From the NCBI GenBank assembly GCA_001548435.1, contig AP017308.1:1311030-1375029 (forward strand): DNA of 64,000 bases. Direction: 5' to 3'. Below, piece after piece: positions 23,485-33,669 of the stretch (positions within the stretch are counted from its first letter, which is position 1; each line of letters begins with the position of its first letter). The translations under genes were made by a program, and so were the position numbers. The DNA comes from Leptolyngbya sp. NIES-3755 (GTDB taxonomy: Bacteria; Cyanobacteriota; Cyanobacteriia; Leptolyngbyales; Leptolyngbyaceae). Under the pieces are notes generated by a model, which ran no database searches, was not told the DNA's origin, and was given only the letters and a program-made list of their open reading frames with translations.

Positions 23485-26400
23485 TTAAAGGCTCTCTTCT
23501 GAGCATAGTTCAAGAATTCGCAGCATCGCAATCTCAAGATGAGAAGAGCGATCGCTTAACGCCTTTCCTAAATCAAAGATTGCTTTTTCTAGTAAGTAGT
23601 GATCGAACAATCGCTGCAATTCCTCATCGTTCTGAGGTAAAAAGCTGTCTTGTCGCGCTACTTCAAGATAAGCATTCAGAAACGTTGTACTGACCCAATG
23701 TTTCCAAAGTTGCTCCCATTGCTTCATTTTTTCTAATTGTTCGGGTGCAAATTCAGCATTGTTAATCTCATTATTTAGCGCGATCGCACTTGCATCATAG
23801 ATAGATTGAAGCATTCCCGCCACATCTCGCAACGGAGATCGCTTCATGCGTCGATCGCTTAAACTCCGAGCAGTATTGCCTTCAAAATCAATAAACAGAA
23901 AATCTTTGCCAGTGTAGAGCGCTTGTTTAAGATTAAAATCGCCGTGATAGCGAGTTCGCATCGCAGTAATTTTCAAATCTAAGGTTTTGCGAAATCGATC
24001 GAGACAAGGCTGATACAGTTCTAGAACTTCTCGTGCTAGAAGCGGATCATCAATTTGATGAAGTGCATTGCGTAAGGCGAGAAAGACTTGACCGGTGAGA
24101 TTTCGAGCGTATTGATAAATCGATCGCTGATACAGCGTTGTAAATGGTTCTGGTTTGAAATCGGGATTGTCATGATCTGAAGCGAACGCTAGATGCAATT
24201 CGGCTGTACGTTGTCCTAATCGTTCAATGTTTAGCAGATAAGTTCCAATTGCAGCTTGAGCGACATCAGGAATCTCATCTTGAATCGTTGGAACTTCAGC
24301 TTCAGCAGTCATCACCGAATCAAAGTAAGTTCGGAGACTATCGAGTGTGTAGTCCCAAGTACTAATTGCATCTGAAATGAACTCTTGCAGAATTGCGATC
24401 GTTGAAGGTGCTTTTCCTGGTACTTGATAGTTCAACGTTCCAATAATCTTCGGAACTTGAGTGAATCGTGATTGTAGAAACTGGCGCATTTCAAGCTCTG
24501 GATTCACTCCTTCTTCAACAATGCGGAACAGCTTGAGAATTAAAGTTGCTTCTGCATTCGTTTTAACAGATTCACCATAGAGAATTGATGTATTGTTTTG
24601 TTCCCCTCTGAAAATACTTGCTTCAAGCGGTGGAAAGGGTTCGATAGGAGTTGCGCTGAGTTGTCCGAATTGACCAGAATAGCGATCGCCATTTACGAAT
24701 AATTCCAGCAGTCCTAGTAAGAAATTTTGATCTGCGATCGCAGCAAACAACACACCATCGTTTTCAATCTGAGCAATGATCGTCTCGTTTGCAAACGTGT
24801 GATTGCTATCGGCGTGAGCCACAATCGCAATATATGTTTCGGGCTGTCCTTGTAGATAGTTGACTTGCAGCCAAACCATCTGAGCCTCGTTCGATTGGTA
24901 GGGAATCGTGATTGATTCAACGATTTGTGTAGATTGAATCGATCGAGTTCTGGCTCGGAACCAACGATGTTGTGCGAGATGATTTGACAGAATCGTTTCT
25001 AGTGGAGTATTCGGTTTTGTCAATGCGGTCTGCCAATTGCCTGTGAGTCGAATCGTTGGCAAAGCTGATTCTGTCCTCGGTTCAACTTCTTGAGGCTTAA
25101 GGCTGAACCAGTAGAACGCATACGCTCCTAAGCTCAGAAAATAAGGAGCCTCTTGAACCGTTGGAAACTCTGTTCTACCAAAGATCTCGATCGGAATCGA
25201 ACCTGTGAACTCAGATAGATCCAATTCAACAGTTTGAACAAACCGTGAAAGATTAGCTACCACTAGAATACATTCATCCTTATACAGACGAGTGAAAGCT
25301 AGAACTTTACGATTTTCTGGGTGTAGTAGCTGAAACTCTCCACGTCCAAAGGCTTGAAATCTTTTACGAGTCGCGATCAAACGCCGCATTGCATTCAGTA
25401 GAGAATTCGGATTCGATCGCTGAGCTTCTACATTCACTGTAGAGTAGTTGTACTCAGAATCCACAATCAGCGGTAAATATAACTTGTGTGGATTAGCGCG
25501 ACTAAAACCAGCATTACGATCGTCACTCCACTGCATCGGAGTCCGAACACCATTTCGATCGCCCACGTACACGTTATCGCCCATCCCAATCTCATCGCCG
25601 TAGTACAGCACTGGAGTTCCCGGTAATGAGAGCAATAGACTATTTAAGAGTTCGATTTGTCGTCGATCGTTTCCTAACAAGGGTGCTAATCGTCGTCGAA
25701 TGCCCAAATTCACGCGCATTTCCTTGTCTTGAGCATAGACCCGATACATATAATCCCGATCTTCATCTGTGACCATTTCCAAGGTCAATTCATCATGATT
25801 TCGTAAGAAAATGCCCCACTGACAGTTCTCAGGAATAACAGGCGTTTGTTGCAGAATGTCACTAATTGGAAAACTATCTTCCATTCGCACCGACATAAAC
25901 AATCGCGGCATCAATGGAAAATGAAAGTTCATGTGACATTCATCTCCGTCTCCATAGTATGCCGCAGCATCTTCGGGCCATTGGTTTGCTTCTGCCAGCA
26001 ACATACAGTCGGGATAGTTCTCTTCGACTCGCTGACGGAGCTTTTTCAAGAAGGCATGAGTTTCCGGTAAATTCTCGCAGTTCGTCCCTTCCCGCTCGTA
26101 CAGATAGGGAACAGCATCCATTCGTAAGCCATCCACGCCCATCTTTAACCAAAAATCTAGAACTTCAAGCACCGCCTCTTGTACGGCTGGATTGTCATAG
26201 TTCAAATCCGGTTGATGCGAGTAGAAACGATGCCAAAAATAGGACTTAGCAACCGCATCCCAAGTCCAATTAGAAAGCTCAAAATCTTGAAAGATAATTC
26301 TTGCTTCCTGATACTTATCTGGGGTGTTGCTCCACACATAGAAATCTCGCTCAACTGAGCCTTCTGGAGCACGTCGAGCGCGTTGAAACCAAGGATGCTG

Positions 26401-26751
26401 ATCTGATGTGTGATTGATAATCAGTTCAATGATGACGCGAATTCCACGAGCATGAGCCGCATCGAGAAAATCTTGAAAATCCTCGATCGAGCCATAGATC
26501 GGATTCACACTCTGATAATCCGCAATATCGTACCCATCATCGCGTAAAGGTGACGGGAAAAAGGGCAGCACCCACAGCGCAGTCACTCCTAAATTTTGTA
26601 GATAATCCAGCTTTTCAGTTAAGCCACGAAAGTCTCCAATGCCATCCCCGTTACTATCCGAGAAAGCGCGAACTGGAACTTCATAGATAATGGCATCTTT
26701 GTACCATTGAGGGTCAGAGTTCAGCATTGAAGACTGCATCATCGTCAGCAT
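23485..26751 (-). CDS. treS: Maltose alpha-D-glucosyltransferase (trehalose synthase) fused to maltokinase
   Basis: The product is 1088 residues. Residues 15-560 are a GH13 trehalose synthase (WYKDAIIYEVPVRAFSDSNG, GDGIGDFRGL) that interconverts maltose and trehalose. The catalytic residues are the nucleophile Asp in GLRMDAVPYLYE (near 210), Glu in LLAEANQWPE (near 250) and Asp in LRNHDELTLE (near 320). From about residue 600 the protein continues as a maltokinase-like domain (IIGTLNYQVPG, MRTRYHGDFNLKQALY, DFLFIDFEGN), which makes maltose 1-phosphate for the GlgE route. The fusion is common in bacteria. Two further ATGs lie within the first five codons. MalQ is divergent, consistent with shared alpha-glucan metabolism. 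Confidence 0.93.
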   Translation of the reverse strand: MLTMMQSSMLNSDPQWYKDAIIYEVPVRAFSDSNGDGIGDFRGLTEKLDYLQNLGVTALWVLPFFPSPLRDDGYDIADYQSVNPIYGSIEDFQDFLDAAHARGIRVIIELIINHTSDQHPWFQRARRAPEGSVERDFYVWSNTPDKYQEARIIFQDFELSNWTWDAVAKSYFWHRFYSHQPDLNYDNPAVQEAVLEVLDFWLKMGVDGLRMDAVPYLYEREGTNCENLPETHAFLKKLRQRVEENYPDCMLLAEANQWPEDAAAYYGDGDECHMNFHFPLMPRLFMSVRMEDSFPISDILQQTPVIPENCQWGIFLRNHDELTLEMVTDEDRDYMYRVYAQDKEMRVNLGIRRRLAPLLGNDRRQIELLNSLLLSLPGTPVLYYGDEIGMGDNVYVGDRNGVRTPMQWSDDRNAGFSRANPHKLYLPLIVDSEYNYSTVNVEAQRSNPNSLLNAMRRLIATRKRFQAFGRGEFQLLHPENRKVLAFTRLYKDECILVVANLSRFVQTVELDLSEFTGSIPIEIFGRTEFPTVQEAPYFLSLGAYAFYWFSLKPQEVEPRTESALPTIRLTGNWQTALTKPNTPLETILSNHLAQHRWFRARTRSIQSTQIVESITIPYQSNEAQMVWLQVNYLQGQPETYIAIVAHADSNHTFANETIIAQIENDGVLFAAIADQNFLLGLLELFVNGDRYSGQFGQLSATPIEPFPPLEASIFRGEQNNTSILYGESVKTNAEATLILKLFRIVEEGVNPELEMRQFLQSRFTQVPKIIGTLNYQVPGKAPSTIAILQEFISDAISTWDYTLDSLRTYFDSVMTAEAEVPTIQDEIPDVAQAAIGTYLLNIERLGQRTAELHLAFASDHDNPDFKPEPFTTLYQRSIYQYARNLTGQVFLALRNALHQIDDPLLAREVLELYQPCLDRFRKTLDLKITAMRTRYHGDFNLKQALYTGKDFLFIDFEGNTARSLSDRRMKRSPLRDVAGMLQSIYDASAIALNNEINNAEFAPEQLEKMKQWEQLWKHWVSTTFLNAYLEVARQDSFLPQNDEELQRLFDHYLLEKAIFDLGKALSDRSSHLEIAMLRILELCSEESL

Positions 26752-26922
26752 TGATTTGCCTGAAATTACGGTATTACGCTAGTTGATCCCAGCTATCTTC
26801 ATCATGATCCTAAGACTGATTATTTGCGATGTCTGTTTGTGATAAAAGTTCCATCTTTAGAATCATGACTCGGCTCATCCATTGCCGTAAAATTCAGCCT
26901 TGAGCAGTGTGGAGGGATTTGG
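26752..26922. promoter_or_regulatory. Divergent promoter region between treS and malQ
   Basis: These 171 bases separate two alpha-glucan genes on opposite strands and must contain both promoters. No operator palindrome stands out. A GGAGGG ribosome site for malQ lies at 26911-26916. Confidence 0.4.
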
Positions 26923-28413
26923 GTGATGTTTCAGCGATCAAGCGGAATTCTTCTGCATCCGACCAGTTTACCGAGTCAGTTTGGCATCGGTGACTTAGGA
27001 GAATCAGCCTATCAATTTGTGGATTTCTTAGCAAAAAGTGGTCAATCGCTTTGGCAAATTCTGCCGTTAGCACCGACCGGATATGAACATTCACCTTACA
27101 CGATGAATTTTAGTGTGTTTGCTGGAAATCCTTTGATGATTAGCTTGGAACAGCTTGCAGAAGAAGGATTGCTCAAAACGGATGAACTGATCCCACTCGA
27201 AGGTAATTTAGAGCGAGTAGACTTCGATCGAGTCATTCCCCACAAAACAAAACTGCTCAAGTTAGCCTCCGATCGATTCACTCCGAAATCTGAGTTCGAC
27301 CAGTTCTGCCAACAACAATCCGATTGGCTCGATGATTTTGCCTTGTTTATGGCACTGCTCGAAGCGAATCCGGGAAAGAACTGGAATCAATGGGATTCTG
27401 CGATCGCAAATCGTGAACTTTCAGCGCTTCGATCAATGAATGAAACTTTGAAAGAATCGGTTCAATTTCATAAATTTCTACAGTTCAAGTTCTTTGAGCA
27501 ATGGATGAAACTGCGCCAGTATGCGAACTCAAAGAACATTCAAATCATTGGTGATATCTCGATTTATGTTTGCCACAACAGTTCAGATGTATGGGCGCAT
27601 CCAGAGATTTTCAAGCTCGATCGAGAAACGTTTGAACCGACTTACATTGCAGGAGTTCCACCCGATTACTTTAGTGCAACGGGACAGCTTTGGGGTAATC
27701 CTGTATACGACTGGGATCAGCTTCAGAAAACGAATTATGAATGGTGGATACAACGCTTTCAAACCACATTGCAGTATGTAGATATTGTTCGAGTCGATCA
27801 CTTTCGAGGTTTCCAAGCGTATTGGCAAGTCCCCGCAGGCGAGGAAACTGCGATCAATGGCGAATGGATCGAAGCACCCGGAGCCGAATTTTTTGAAACC
27901 CTAGGAGAACGATTAGGTCGATTGCCAATTCTTGCTGAAGACCTTGGAATTATTACGCCTGAAGTGGAAAAATTGCGCGATCGCTTTAATTTCCCCGGCA
28001 TGAAGATCCTACAGTTCGCCTTCAGTGACAACGCCAGCAATACACACTTACCGCATTGTTATGTGCAGAACTGCGTCGTTTATCCTGGAACACACGATAA
28101 CGATACTGCGATCGGTTGGTGGAACACAGCAACAGCACACGAAAAAGAGTTCTTTGCTCAATACGTCGGCTACAGTCCAGATGAAACGAACATTCACTGG
28201 CTCTTAGTTAGGATGTCGCTTGCTTCAGTGGCAGTGTGGGCGATTCCAGCATTGCAGGACGTTCTTGGATTGGATGGTCGATCGAGAATGAACGATCCGA
28301 GTCAATATGCTGGAAATTGGCGATGGAGATACACCAGTTCTGAGCTATTGAGCGATGAATTGGCGGAAAAACTACGATCGATGACTGCTTGTTACGATCG
28401 ACTCAGATCTTGA
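26923..28413 (+). CDS. malQ: 4-alpha-glucanotransferase
   Basis: The product is 496 residues, GH77 family, of normal length. It transfers maltodextrin chains between alpha-1,4 glucans in glycogen and maltose metabolism. The N-terminal pattern is RSSGILLHPTSLPSQFGIGDLG. The catalytic residues sit in RVDHFRGFQAYW (Asp nucleophile), LAEDLGIITPEV (Glu) and PGTHDNDT (Asp). Starts are GTG at 26923 and ATG at 26926; GGAGGG lies seven to ten bases upstream of both. The last 11 bases overlap the convergent hydrolase gene. Confidence 0.96.
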   Translation: MMFQRSSGILLHPTSLPSQFGIGDLGESAYQFVDFLAKSGQSLWQILPLAPTGYEHSPYTMNFSVFAGNPLMISLEQLAEEGLLKTDELIPLEGNLERVDFDRVIPHKTKLLKLASDRFTPKSEFDQFCQQQSDWLDDFALFMALLEANPGKNWNQWDSAIANRELSALRSMNETLKESVQFHKFLQFKFFEQWMKLRQYANSKNIQIIGDISIYVCHNSSDVWAHPEIFKLDRETFEPTYIAGVPPDYFSATGQLWGNPVYDWDQLQKTNYEWWIQRFQTTLQYVDIVRVDHFRGFQAYWQVPAGEETAINGEWIEAPGAEFFETLGERLGRLPILAEDLGIITPEVEKLRDRFNFPGMKILQFAFSDNASNTHLPHCYVQNCVVYPGTHDNDTAIGWWNTATAHEKEFFAQYVGYSPDETNIHWLLVRMSLASVAVWAIPALQDVLGLDGRSRMNDPSQYAGNWRWRYTSSELLSDELAEKLRSMTACYDRLRS

Positions 28414-29311
28414 ATTCTGAATCTGCGGATTGCTCAATCCATCGTTGAAGAATCGGATTAACCATTTCTGGTGCTTCATCTTGCGGACAGTGTCCCACAC
28501 CTGGAAGTGGAATAAACTCTTTCACTTGTGGATACTCTGCAAATTTTCGTCCTAACGCGATCGGTTCCCACGGATCTTTCTCGCCCCAAAGCACGATCGC
28601 AGGACAAGGCAGTTTTGGAAATAGATCTTCAGGCAAAGGACCCGAAGAATAGCCCGTAAATGCAATAAATACGGCTGCGGCTCCTTGATCTGATGCGGCT
28701 CCAAGTAAGAGTTCGACTAATTCATCGGTGACTGCTTCAGGATTTGAGTACGCTTTCAGTAAAATGTTTCTCACTGCTTTTGGCTTGGCAATTTGACTAA
28801 AGAACCATTGTCCAAACGCTTGATTTTTCAGAACTTTTTGCAAAATTGGCGCACCGATGCGTTTAATCCAAGGCTGTGTGGCGCGATGTCGATCGTGCAG
28901 TAATCTCAATGAACAATTCAATAAGGAGAGCGATCGAGCAATTTCAGGATGATCGACCGCCGCTTGCATCACCGCAATACAGCCGATCGAATTCCCGATC
29001 AATACCGCAGGTTCTCCGACCACTTCACGGCAAAAATCGGCAATCTGATCTCCCCAAGTTTCAAACGTATATTCAATCTGTTCAACGGGTTTTGGTTTCG
29101 CAGATTTGCCGAATCCGATCAAGTCGATCGCATAGACTCGACAATGTTTTGCCAGTTCTGGAATGTTCTTACGCCAGTGGAAAAAGGATGCTCCAAAACC
29201 ATGCACCAGAACGACTGGAATTCCTTCGGTTCCTTGCGCTTGATAGGCGACTTGAAACCCTTTCCACATCCAGATCTTGTATTCCGTTGAAACAGAGGAA
29301 GCCGTCAGCAT
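28403..29311 (-). CDS. Alpha/beta fold hydrolase
   Basis: The product is 302 residues. The oxyanion and lid start is VVLVHGFGASFFHWRKNI, the nucleophile Ser is in LIGNSIGCIAV, the acid is probably Asp in LWGEKDPWEP, and the His is in PGVGHCPQDEAPE. It resembles the cyanobacterial and plastid family of alpha/beta hydrolases often found near chlorophyll genes; the substrate is unknown. It lies 52 bases downstream of chlD on the same strand and is probably co-transcribed, which hints at pigment-related or membrane work. Confidence 0.85.
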   Translation of the reverse strand: MLTASSVSTEYKIWMWKGFQVAYQAQGTEGIPVVLVHGFGASFFHWRKNIPELAKHCRVYAIDLIGFGKSAKPKPVEQIEYTFETWGDQIADFCREVVGEPAVLIGNSIGCIAVMQAAVDHPEIARSLSLLNCSLRLLHDRHRATQPWIKRIGAPILQKVLKNQAFGQWFFSQIAKPKAVRNILLKAYSNPEAVTDELVELLLGAASDQGAAAVFIAFTGYSSGPLPEDLFPKLPCPAIVLWGEKDPWEPIALGRKFAEYPQVKEFIPLPGVGHCPQDEAPEMVNPILQRWIEQSADSEFKI

Positions 29312-29363
29312 AATCGCGATATGAACTTACTCTTTAAGCGTACAGAATTTATGAAGTTTTGTG

Positions 29364-31403
29364 TCATTTCGACTTGATATCTGCGATCGCATTCCGAGCA
29401 ACTCCTGCGATCGCGGCATCGGTGGCTTTTGGCAAGTGATGATACTTTCCGCCCGCTTGTTTTGCGAGTTCTTTGGCAAATCCGGTCGAGATGAATTTGT
29501 TCTCGGTATCAATCACCAATAGCTGAATGCCGAGTGCGCGAATTTTTGCTGCAAGCTCTAGCAATTCACCTTTGATGTCAGGCTTCTCACCTTCGGGAAG
29601 GGTTTCACCTAAGGATCGAGCCAGCGGAATGTTCCCACGTCCATCTGTAATCGCGACAATTACGACTTGTCCAATGTCACCAGATTGTTTTGCATTCAGT
29701 CCAACTCGAACGGCTTGAGTCAATCCATGTGCTAATGGAGAACCGCCACCACACGGTAATCGATCGAGTCTCCGTTTTGCCGCTTCAATCGATCGAGTCG
29801 GCGGCAGTAGGACTTCCGCCTGTTCACCCCGGAATGGAATCAGCGACACTTGGTCTCGGTTCTGATAGGCTTCTGTAAGCAAACTGAGAACTGCACCTTT
29901 CGCCGCATTCATTCGATTGAGCGCCATTGATCCAGACGCATCCACGACGAATACAATCAGCGCTCCTGCTTTTCGAGCCAGTCGTTTTGCCCGAATGTCC
30001 GTTTCTTCCACAAACACCCGTTTACGACCTGTGGGCATCGGTTCTGATGATCTTGCTCGTCTCGATTTTTGATACGGTGCAGCCGTTCTGAGAGTCGCAT
30101 CCACCGCAATCCGCCGAACCTTTCCTTTCGGCAGCATCGGTTTGATATAGCGTCCGCGATCTTCAGAAAGTACGATCGTGCGACTTCCCGATTTCCCTTG
30201 CCGCGTTGCCATCTGAGCAAAGTACAACACTTCGGGATCAAGAATCACACCTTCTGGATCAAAGACGAATTCTTCGGGAATGTTTGGTGTATCTTGCTCT
30301 GGTTGATCTTCCTGTTCGTCTTGATCTTCTTGTTCCTCTTGCTGATCTTGTTCCTGCTCGGATTGATCTTGAGGAGGGGGCGGCGGTGGGGGAGGTGGCG
30401 CTTCTTCGGGTGGCGTTTGAACGATCGTCGATCGAGGAATGATCACGAGTTCAACTGCTTTTCTCAAGTCCTCGGCATTTACCTGAGTCCGACCTTCTAA
30501 AGCCGCATGAGCTTTCGCAACCCGAAGCGCAAACAATTCGGCTCGATGTCCTTGCACTCCACCCCGAACGGCTTCTGTGACTAAATATTCAATCTGATCC
30601 AAACTAATTTGAACATCTTTGAGCCATTCCCGCGCCAAAATAATCTGAGTTTTCAGCGCGTCAATGTCTTCGTTGTATTGTTCTAAAAACGTTTGAGGCG
30701 AATTAGAATAGCTCGTTGCTTGTTCGACTGCTTGAACTCGATCGTCCAATCCCAACACCATATCGGCTGATAAAGAAATCGCAATTCGATCAAGCAAATG
30801 TTCCCGCAATGTTCCTTCTTCGGGATTGTAAGTCGCGATTAACAATGGCTTACAAGGATGCTGAAAACTAATGCCTTCTCGCTCGATCTGATTGCGTCCA
30901 TCCGTTAAAACTGACAGCAATAAATTAGAAATCTGATCATCCAAAAGATTAATCTCATCAACATACAGCACACCCCGATTTGCTTCCGCTAACAATCCAG
31001 GCTGAAAAACTGTTTCACCTTGTTTAATCGATTGGCTAACATCGACTGATCCAAGCAATCGATCTTCGGTTACGCCTAAAGGAATCTGCACAAATGGAGC
31101 GCGAACCACTTCAGTCGGAACATCTTCAACATGACCAAATTGTTCCAGTGTAAAATCATCCCATTCTGCGATCGCATTCGGTTCACAGTTACTCACGGAA
31201 TCTTTCACAACCTCGATCGGCGGCAGGAGTGCATGAATCGCACGAGCCATTACGGATTTGGCAGTTCCGCGTCGTCCAGCAATAACGACTCCACCCAAAC
31301 CGGGATCAACCGCAGCCAGCAATAGTGCGAGTTTAATCGCTTCTTGACCAACAACGGCAGCGAGAGGAAAAGCTGTAATTTGAGAATCGATCGTGGCAGG
31401 CAT
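29364..31403 (-). CDS. chlD: Magnesium chelatase subunit D
   Basis: The product is 679 residues from the ATG at 31403; the open frame continues 45 codons upstream but the homologous sequence starts at [20 protein letters not shown]. It inserts Mg2+ into protoporphyrin IX with ChlI and ChlH, the first committed step of chlorophyll synthesis. Residues 15-340 are an AAA+ domain similar to ChlI. Residues 345-400 are a proline run and an acidic Q/E/D-rich linker. From about 490 a von Willebrand A domain holds the MIDAS motif DASGSM. The length is normal for the family. Confidence 0.95.
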   Translation of the reverse strand: MPATIDSQITAFPLAAVVGQEAIKLALLLAAVDPGLGGVVIAGRRGTAKSVMARAIHALLPPIEVVKDSVSNCEPNAIAEWDDFTLEQFGHVEDVPTEVVRAPFVQIPLGVTEDRLLGSVDVSQSIKQGETVFQPGLLAEANRGVLYVDEINLLDDQISNLLLSVLTDGRNQIEREGISFQHPCKPLLIATYNPEEGTLREHLLDRIAISLSADMVLGLDDRVQAVEQATSYSNSPQTFLEQYNEDIDALKTQIILAREWLKDVQISLDQIEYLVTEAVRGGVQGHRAELFALRVAKAHAALEGRTQVNAEDLRKAVELVIIPRSTIVQTPPEEAPPPPPPPPPQDQSEQEQDQQEEQEDQDEQEDQPEQDTPNIPEEFVFDPEGVILDPEVLYFAQMATRQGKSGSRTIVLSEDRGRYIKPMLPKGKVRRIAVDATLRTAAPYQKSRRARSSEPMPTGRKRVFVEETDIRAKRLARKAGALIVFVVDASGSMALNRMNAAKGAVLSLLTEAYQNRDQVSLIPFRGEQAEVLLPPTRSIEAAKRRLDRLPCGGGSPLAHGLTQAVRVGLNAKQSGDIGQVVIVAITDGRGNIPLARSLGETLPEGEKPDIKGELLELAAKIRALGIQLLVIDTENKFISTGFAKELAKQAGGKYHHLPKATDAAIAGVARNAIADIKSK

Positions 31404-31507
31404 TGATAAATTTGAATTGCTATCAGATCCACAATACCAAGATCTGTGGCTTGAACGTCGATCGATTCTGATGATAGGGTTCATGAGACTGTGAAGGAAT
31501 TGAACCC

Positions 31508-31723
31508 GTGCCCAAAAAGATTCGAGAACTAAAAGCAATGTTGCTAAAAGCAGGATTTACTTACCGCTCCGGTAAAGGAAGCCATACGGTTTGGAGTCAT
31601 CCGAACTTGTCCTACAGTTTGACTCTTTCTGGTAAAGATGGAGCCGATGCCGATCGATACCAAGAGAAAGATGTTAGAAATGCGTTAAGAGACGTGGAAA
31701 CAGAAGACGGAGAAGATTCATGA
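31508..31723 (+). CDS. hicA: HicA-family mRNA interferase toxin
   Basis: The product is 71 residues with the dsRBD-like HicA fold: [20 protein letters not shown], then [11 protein letters not shown] with the catalytic His, and a C-terminal helix. The start is GTG. The stop overlaps the ATG of hicB (ATGA), so toxin and antitoxin are co-translated. The gene diverges from chlD across 104 bases. The acidic tail ([10 protein letters not shown]) is slightly longer than usual. Confidence 0.88.
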   Translation: MPKKIRELKAMLLKAGFTYRSGKGSHTVWSHPNLSYSLTLSGKDGADADRYQEKDVRNALRDVETEDGEDS

Positions 31724-31947
31724 ATTCTCACTACAGCATCGTGATTCAGTGGTCAGATGAAGACCAAAAATATGTTGTGAGTCTCCCAGAATTTGGACCT
31801 TATGCTCATACTCATGGCGAAACTTATGAGGAAGCAGTGCAACACGCACAAGAAGTTTTGGAACTTTTGATCGAAGACTATCAAGCACGAGGAATTGATT
31901 TACCCGAACCTCGAACGATCGAGCATTTTGAAACCGCACAGGTTTAG
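31720..31947 (+). CDS. hicB: HicB-family antitoxin
   Basis: The product is 75 residues with the HicB partial RNase-H fold (YSIVIQWSDEDQKYVVSLPEF, HGETYEEAVQHAQEVLELLIE). It has no separate DNA-binding domain, so it is the short type. It would neutralise the toxin encoded just upstream; overlapping stop and start (ATGA) support a unit. Confidence 0.88.
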   Translation: MNSHYSIVIQWSDEDQKYVVSLPEFGPYAHTHGETYEEAVQHAQEVLELLIEDYQARGIDLPEPRTIEHFETAQV

Positions 31948-31998
31948 CCACGATCGAAAAGCTTTGGTATAGTACTCGAATACCAACTGGTGCGAGTC

Positions 31999-33171
31999 AT
32001 GCCGATTAAACCGTCTGAGATTTTGAGCTTGCTCGATCGTAAACGCGATGATTTTATGTCATTCGATCAGGCTGCCCTTCAAGCGCTGCAACAGTACGGA
32101 ACGGCACTGATTCAAATGTCGCAAAAGTCCGATCAAGCCTTGCTCAACGCTTTAGACGAAATGCAAGATTGTGGAGCAAGACCGATCGAGCATTTGGGAC
32201 TGTTTCCCGAATGGATCATGCACTCGAATCTAAGTTGGCAAAATCGCGAAGAAAGCTTGGAATGGGTTCGCGATCGAATTACCGGAATTTCTACTTTCTC
32301 TGTCGATGGTTCGCAAATCTATCCAAGCAAAGACTTCTCGATTCCCGTTGCATTAGTTCAAATCGGTTGGTTCGAGAATGATCATCTACCGTCTAATCAG
32401 TACGAGAAAGATATCAAAGTCGATATCATGACTCCAAATGATTTGAAAGTCGGACGGGGTGATTTAGCCGATCGACGAGTGAATCTGCGCCGATTTGAAA
32501 TGGAATGCGATCGCATTATTCAATACATGGAAGAACACGCTGGAAGCCAATCTTGTCTCGCGTTCTTCGATGGTTCACTGATTGCCACCTTTGCAGAAGC
32601 GTTTGACGAAGAAACCCGAACTTTCTATGTGAGATGTATTCGCAGTGTCTTAGAAGCGAGTGAAGACTATCGCGTTCCAGTTGTTGGCTATGTCGATACT
32701 TCAAGTGCACGAGATCTCACAGAAATGTTGCAGCGATTATGCAATCTGCCTGAGAGTAAAACAATTCACGATGCTCAATTGTTGAATCGAGCTAAAAATA
32801 AGATGCAATGGGGCGATCGCACTCCAATCTTTCTGTCTCAACGTCCCGGAATTCGAGATTTATATGGCTATCATCGCGATCGCGTTGCTTTCACGTATTT
32901 GAAAACGAATCGCGATAGTTATCCTGCTCGAATTGAACTCCCGCTCTGGATTTACGAAGAAGGTTGGCACGATCGTATTTTAGATTGGGTTCGCGCTGAG
33001 ATTGTAATTGGTGGCGGATATCCTTATGTGATCGAAACAGCGGATCAGGTTGCCGTGTTGAAAAATGACGATCGACAAACCTTTTACCGCTTACTACAAG
33101 ACTGGGCAGACAAAGAAGATCTCACGCTCAGACTTTCACGCAAAATGATCAGCAAAGCTCGACGGAGATAA
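31999..33171 (+). CDS. nurA: NurA-domain 5'-3' nuclease
   Basis: The product is 390 residues from the ATG at 31999 (a GTG nine bases earlier is also in frame). The NurA nuclease core has its metal-binding Asp residues in FSVDGSQIYP and AFFDGSLIATF, with GYVDTSSARDL and a C-terminal IETADQVAVLKNDDRQTFYRLLQ. In archaea NurA works with the HerA helicase at DNA ends. No HerA gene is adjacent, as is usual for cyanobacterial homologues. The last 36 bases overlap the convergent TPR gene. Confidence 0.87.
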   Translation: MPIKPSEILSLLDRKRDDFMSFDQAALQALQQYGTALIQMSQKSDQALLNALDEMQDCGARPIEHLGLFPEWIMHSNLSWQNREESLEWVRDRITGISTFSVDGSQIYPSKDFSIPVALVQIGWFENDHLPSNQYEKDIKVDIMTPNDLKVGRGDLADRRVNLRRFEMECDRIIQYMEEHAGSQSCLAFFDGSLIATFAEAFDEETRTFYVRCIRSVLEASEDYRVPVVGYVDTSSARDLTEMLQRLCNLPESKTIHDAQLLNRAKNKMQWGDRTPIFLSQRPGIRDLYGYHRDRVAFTYLKTNRDSYPARIELPLWIYEEGWHDRILDWVRAEIVIGGGYPYVIETADQVAVLKNDDRQTFYRLLQDWADKEDLTLRLSRKMISKARRR

Positions 33172-33522
33172 GACTAGCTTTTTTCTCAATCCGATCGATG
33201 CTCTCGCGTGAATATAGGCAGGATCGGGATAGTGATCAATCGCTCGATCGTAAGATTCGATCGCATTTCCATACGCACCCATTTCCATCAATAACAATCC
33301 GCGATTAAACCAAGCTTGATGATAATTAGGTTTGAGGAATGTTGCTCGATCGTAGTTATTCAATGCTTCTGCAAATCGTCTCAGTGCAGAAAGCGCATTG
33401 CCTCGATAATTCCAAGCTTTCGAGCAGTTCACATCTTCTCGAATCGCTTGATCAAAATGTGCGATCGCTTCTAAATATTCTCCTCGCTGACAACACTCAC
33501 AACCTTTCTCCAAGCTTTCCAT
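33136..33522 (-). CDS. Small TPR protein
   Basis: The product is 128 residues from the ATG at 33522 (a TTG four codons earlier is possible). It holds about three tetratricopeptide repeats (GEYLEAIAHFDQAIRED, RRFAEALNNYDRATFLKPN, GAYGNAIESYDRAIDHYPD). It is presumably a protein-binding adaptor in the cytoplasm; no signal peptide is seen. It overlaps the end of nurA by 36 bases on the opposite strand. Confidence 0.78.
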   Translation of the reverse strand: MESLEKGCECCQRGEYLEAIAHFDQAIREDVNCSKAWNYRGNALSALRRFAEALNNYDRATFLKPNYHQAWFNRGLLLMEMGAYGNAIESYDRAIDHYPDPAYIHARASIGLRKKLVLSPSSFADHFA

Positions 33523-33669
33523 ATCCAGCACCAAAGACTCAGCACTTTAAGTATCTGACCTTTGTTCTCTACCGTCCGGGTGGGATATCTCGACTCGATC
33601 TGATTCGGTTAGCAGAGTTGATCAATCTCGATCGACTTCTACACTAAAAGTGGCATTGAGGGCAAACCC

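Noticed and set aside
30290-30400. Acidic and proline low-complexity DNA in chlD as a possible frameshift or repeat expansion
   Set aside because: A proline run plus acidic linker between the AAA+ and VWA domains is normal for ChlD.
33339-33647. Plus-strand ORF of 102 codons opposite the TPR gene
   Set aside because: The minus strand encodes clear tetratricopeptide repeats; this frame is a shadow.
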